From the NCBI GenBank assembly GCA_003439945.1, contig QVRM01002020.1, forward strand, positions 140,001-204,000: a DNA stretch of 64,000 nucleotides. Reading direction: 5' to 3'. Positions within the stretch are counted from its first letter, which is position 1. Each line of letters begins with the position of its first letter. A model generated the notes under the pieces. It had not been told where the DNA came from, did not search any database, and worked only from the letters and a program-made list of their open reading frames with translations. Of this stretch, positions 60,010 through 64,000 are shown one piece after another. The position numbers were made by a program, and so were the translations under genes. The DNA is from Dermanyssus gallinae. Its lineage: Eukaryota; Arthropoda; Arachnida; Mesostigmata; Dermanyssidae.

Positions 60010-61451
60010 CTATAAGGTGTTCTCGGGGATAATATCAGAGAGACTTGAGTACTTCCTAGAAACCAGAGACGCAGTACCAGAAGAACCACATGGATTTAGA
60101 AGATCAAAGTCGACCCATACGGCCCTGCGCCAATTCGCTAGCGGGGAAACTCTAGATAATCTAATAGCGCTAGATTTAAGAAACTCTATTCGAGCCAAGA
60201 AGACCGTTTTCGAAGGCATTTATAGACCTAAAGACCGCCATTAACCTAGAGCCGAGAAACACAATTATGTAATAGTTAGCCTTTGAGGGAGTTTCGAATC
60301 AGCTGTTAAACATTTGTTGGCCATACTTAGGGAGAGTACAGTATGCACCGCTAACGGTATAGGAAAAAGTAAAGCAAACTACAGGCGACGGATTTAACTC
60401 ATTGCTTTTTTCAGTACTATTGGGAGGACTACTTAAGTGGGTGAGGCAGGCGTAGACTCAAGAGTGGGCAAGTAATGTACGCAGATGACATTTTGATCTA
60501 TGGTAGGAGACTATTTAGGGTTAAACAGGGACTGATAAGAATAACTGAGTGTATGGATGAGATGGGGCTTAGCATTAACTGGCAAAAGAGAGTAGCAGTT
60601 AAGTTTAGACAAGGGGGTCGATTAGCAAACAACGACGTTCTTCGAACCAGGAACAGTGTAGTACATTCTGTAAATACATTCACTTATCTGGGAATCACTA
60701 TAAAGTCGAATGGTAGTAGTTTTCGAAGGCATATAGAAAGTAGAGTGGGAAAAGCAATTCAAGCGGCAGCAGCAACTAAAAACCCGCAAATGTTGTCAAT
60801 ACATACCGCGGCCGCCCTTTTCAAGATTAAAATAGAACCAATAGCAAGATTCGGTCAATAACTTATATGGGAAAATTGGGAGAGACAGATCTACAGTTAC
60901 TAGATAGAACCAGATTTTTCTTTATGAAATTGGTTTTAGGGTTAGCCAATTCTTACACAAGAACCACAACTTCGGCGAGCAAGACACCAAGCCTTGAACG
61001 AAACCTTTAGTCGAGCTCTACGATTCAGTGGTCTACCGTGCGTCCTGGAGCCCGTCGGACTAGACAGAGAGAGCGGGAAGAGACCTGACGGTCTGGCCTT
61101 AACTCCGTTCGGGCGCGGATGCATGCTGGTTTGGGACGCGACAGTTATTAGTCATTAGCCCCTTCAATCGTCAGTGCTGGCGCGGCTCGGGCTGATCATG
61201 CATCGGCTCTCGCCGAGGCAGGCAAGGTTAGAAAGTACTAGAACATCGGTTACCCGTACGAGTTTCACCCACTTGCCTTCGAGACCATTGGCGGGCCGGG
61301 TCCGTCTACTCGCAGTGTGCTACAGAAGGTCGGGAGACAACTAATTCTAGCCAGCGGAGATAAGCAAGCCGGTGATTTCCTCAGACAGCTTCTGTCGCAG
61401 GATGTGCAGCGGGGCAATGCGGCCTCGGTTCGAGGAACCCTCCAGAAATGA
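60010..61451 (+). pseudogene. LINE with restriction-like endonuclease, copy 2
   Basis: A plus-strand copy of the family at 40860-42189, more complete at its 5' side: RT block EEPHGFRRSKSTHTALRQF (about 60079-60136), the active site MYADDILIYGR (60475), RT thumb KRVAVKFRQGGRLANND and FTYLGITIKSNG (to 60861), then the nuclease part with RHQALNETFSRAL (near 60985), GKRPDG (Asp codon 61087) and VWDATV (Asp codon 61135), ending QRGNAASVRGTLQK before a TGA near 61449. Frameshifts and stops break the frame, and the Cys/His finger is lost or degraded. AATAAATATTG near 61540 may be the 3' end. Confidence 0.65.
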
Positions 61452-61557
61452 CTGGTACCTACACTGGACCCCCCGTAATGGCGCACACGTTCGCAGGGAC
61501 CCAAATGTCATGGTCCGACCGTGAATGAATAATTACATTGAATAAATATTGTGTATA

Positions 61558-61628
61558 TCTATATATATATATATATATATATATAAATATTGTGTATATC
61601 TATATATATATATATATATATATATATA
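61558..61628. repeat. Duplicated TA tract unit
   Basis: The unit AAATATTGTGTATATC plus (TA)n occurs twice in tandem (from 61542 and 61585). Confidence 0.9.
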
Positions 61629-61714
61629 AGAGAATTTAAAACTTCGATGGGGTTTACCTAGGACAAGAGCGTTTGAGTCCTATGAAGTGGACGGAAAAAT
61701 TATCCGTCCATATA

Positions 61715-61850
61715 ATCAATGTAGACTTCAATACCTACTGAATGTTTGCCTTTCATTGTGATAACCTCTGCTTTGTAAGACCATCAATGTAGACTTCAAT
61801 ACCTACTGAGTATTTGCCTTTCATTATGATAACCTCTGCTTTCTAATATC
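61715..61850. repeat. 68-bp tandem duplication
   Basis: Two units starting ATCAATGTAGACTTCAATAC (61715 and 61783) differ at only a few positions, so the duplication is fairly recent. Confidence 0.9.
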
Positions 61851-61894
61851 GGCCTGAGCATTTCTAGTATTTGTTGTTAGAGCTAAGGCATTCG

Positions 61895-62095
61895 ACAGAT
61901 CTATATCTCTGCATTTGTTTAACCCATGGCAATCCAAAGATCACGGTTTTTAAAGTGATTACTCGCTTATTCAATGAGTTATTAAAGCGTACATCTAAAA
62001 ATCTCTTAGCAATTCGCATTTGTTTGGATGACGTAGAGCAGTTACATTGCCTTGTAGAAGTAGCGCCAGTTAACATGCTTACGTCGGTGGACATT
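61895..62095 (-). repeat. Dispersed repeat, copy 3 (diverged)
   Basis: Shares GTACATCNAAAAA, CTTAGCAATTC, GACGTAGAGCAG and TTGCCTTG in order with 1630-1730 and 8540-8610. The minus frame is also open here. More diverged than copies 1 and 2. Confidence 0.45.
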
Positions 62096-62332
62096 GCGCT
62101 CTTTATAGAATCCTACCAGCGGGAGGAACTGCATATCGATCATTTGCGAGGGTTCTATCAGCTGGCAGTTCTACCTGCTGGAGGCCGTGGTAAACCAGTA
62201 AGTGGTTTATCAATCTGCTTAGATAAACGTTTACCGCCGTCGCAATGTGTGAACAAGGACGATTTCTGTGTGGGCCTATTATGCACTCGTCTAAATAGCT
62301 GTTCATCTTCTTTTTTCGTGCTGCTTTGCGCT

Positions 62333-62987
62333 CTATAATATCTCAATAACAGCCCATATTGTCCCTTTCAGATGTGTCTCTATAACCATCAGATCCTTTA
62401 TTTTGGCATTACCAACTTCCTCGCACGAAACAGCATATCTGGTTATTGTCCCAACTCCCGAAACCTGTTTTTCCCGTTGTCCGTATTCCGATTTGTATTG
62501 TGCAAATTGTATCCCTTTAAACCCGGCGGCACTTCTATTCCACACAAACACGTTTTCACAAAAATGCGTCTTTCGCTCGTGTGTGTTTTCTCTCCTTCGG
62601 GAAGTATCTACCACTGTCCCGATCTCCCTATACCTGTAGCCCCTCCTGTTGTCTCCAATTTCCCCATAATGTATCATTTGGCCCTGTATCTGTTGTTTCA
62701 TCGTGTGTGCCTGTGTCTGTACCTTACCATTTCCCCCTTGCCTAAATGCCCACCCCTCGTGCCTAAAAAAATTTCGATCGGGACTCGCATTTCGGTGCGC
62801 TCCCCGAATGCGTTGGCTCCACATCTAAGTCCCCCCCCAATGCTCCGTTCCCCCTACATTCCACTTGCGCATCGACTACCTTAATTACAATCGGCCCAGC
62901 ATTGTGCCAACCACACACCTTCTTCCCAATTGGCCGTTCCGTTAGTACAGCAGCTACCTTCCTGTACTGCGCCCCATCGGGGGCCAT
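62333..62987 (-). CDS. Two overlapping unrecognised open frames
   Basis: On the minus strand an ATG at 62987 opens 74 codons to 62763, and an ATG at 62824 in another frame opens 163 codons to 62333, overlapping by about 60 nt. Both are on the purine-rich strand. The long frame has a basic, Gln/Arg-rich first half and no membrane segment. The layout could be one frameshifted gene or a natural overlap as in gag-pol units. No family recognised. Confidence 0.35.
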
Positions 62988-63526
62988 GCCTCTTCGATTG
63001 TCCTAAATGTATTCTAGAAACAAGTACTCGTTATACGCTGTCCAGGCCAATTGTACCACTTTTCTATTGACTGCCCTGCGCGTACCCCGATAGCCCCGTC
63101 ATTCTTTAACATCCACCGCCATTGGAAAAGAACACACTGCATACAGCACGTTTTTTTGTTTGCAAAATTTGATTATGTATTGTCCCTGTGTGCCGAACTT
63201 TTTCACAGCACCCTCCATATCCCGGAGCTAAGAAACATTTACCAGACCCCATGAAACACTTGTCTGTGTTCCACATTACCGAATATTTTAATAGCGTGCT
63301 TAGTTGGTGTCACAATATCTCGCGCTCCTCGGCCCCTCATATAAATCAAAATAAATCCCTTCTCTTGAATTTGTAGCCACCCAATGAGTCGATTCCTGTA
63401 TTCTGCCTACGTTTGAATCTTCAGCAATTACCACCTGTTTTCCCACTGATTCAATAATCACCGCATGCCCTGGTCGATCGGTTGAACTTAGCCGAGATAT
63501 GTGCGCTTCTTGTTGTTGCAGCGGTT
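62988..63526 (-). other. Purine-rich minus strand continuing upstream
   Basis: On the minus strand, open stretches without ATG occur (for example about 63525-63310, containing DRPGHAVIIESVGKQVVIAE). This may be the 5' part of the same decayed unit as 62333-62987. Confidence 0.3.
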
Positions 63527-63562
63527 TATATATATATATATATATTTTTTTTTTTTAAATAT

Positions 63563-63601
<39 letters not shown>
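63527..63601. repeat. (TA)n tract with poly-T interruption
   Basis: TA runs on both sides of a T-rich patch (63546-63568), ending directly at the CAGGGTG element. Confidence 0.95.
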
Positions 63602-63604
<3 letters not shown>

Positions 63605-64000
63605 GGTGTTCCTATTTGTGTGTCCAAAACGCTAGGGTATGGTCAAACTCGGTGAGAAAATCATTTTTGCCAATGGGTGGAAACCGGGAAAACGTTTTGT
63701 TTAGGAGTGAGGATGAAATTTATAAAAGCAGTTATTCTGCCTTTTTTCTCCTACATAGTTGTGCAAAATATACGTTTGCGGGAGAACCAGTCAACGCACA
63801 AAGGAACCGATCATACCGGCGTGTTTGGCGGAAAATTCTGCACAATAAAGTATACATTACTAGCTTGCGTAGCAAAAAGCGAATAGCCAGATTAAGGAAA
63901 GCCATAAAAAGTCAAAATGTTACATTAACGCTTTTTTGTGCAACATCGTAATTTTTTCCATTACGACCAAAAATGCACGTCCAAAAGACTACTGCCTGAG
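63602..64000 (+). mobile_element. CAGGGTG-family element, copy 7 (runs off window)
   Basis: Begins CAGGGTGTTCC at 63602 beside TATATA and runs to the window end. 63655-63850 matches the reverse of 9539-9680, and 63862-64000 matches 8882-9030 (AGCTTGCGTAGC, GCGAATAGCCAG, TCATTACGACC-like). It gives the cleanest view of one terminus of this family. Confidence 0.65.

Overview
This window looks like repeat-rich intergenic DNA from an animal nuclear genome, most likely an arthropod. That is inference: the signs are Tc1/mariner elements with TA target sites, many decayed LINEs, tRNA-derived SINE-like units, a Ty3/gypsy remnant and dozens of long (TA)n and (TTG)n/(CAG)n microsatellites. I find no rRNA, no convincing functional tRNA, no CRISPR array and no intact host gene. 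The only candidate host coding piece is a possible first exon at 16297-16530.

Layout. 1-10,290: AT-rich background with (TA)n tracts, a LINE remnant and a SINE (2543-3110), two copies of a dispersed repeat (1428-1745 and 8218-8646) and a foldback element (8856-9690). 10,290-12,460: a decayed LINE 5' portion with endonuclease traces. 12,460-29,500: no recognisable gene; CpG-rich, microsatellite-laden blocks at 14.5-17.3 kb, 23.3-25.0 kb and 26.0-27.6 kb may be promoter or 5' regions of host genes whose coding parts lie outside. 29,765-35,493: a dense transposon cluster holding a mariner fragment fused to a LINE C-terminus, two Tc3-like elements tail to tail, and a nearly intact 1,283-bp mariner whose transposase is broken by one in-frame stop. 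36.2-49.7 kb: LINE remnants, a 273-bp palindrome, a LINE with an R2-type (restriction-like) endonuclease domain (40,860-42,189), and several copies of the foldback family. 49.9-57.2 kb: a SINE, gypsy pol remnants and two further LINE fragments. 58.1-59.9 kb: another CpG-rich block. 60.0-61.5 kb: a second copy of the restriction-like-endonuclease LINE in the opposite orientation. 62.3-63.5 kb: a purine-rich minus strand with overlapping unrecognised open frames. The window ends inside another copy of the foldback family.

How the parts relate. Almost every recognisable protein fragment is selfish DNA. The Tc3-like and mariner elements and the foldback family (ends beginning CAGGGTG next to TATA) all sit beside TA runs, so (TA)n tracts appear to be preferred landing sites, or to grow from TA target duplications. 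The best candidate for something undescribed is the CAGGGTG foldback family, with about seven copies here and one carrying an unrelated GC-rich open frame between its arms.
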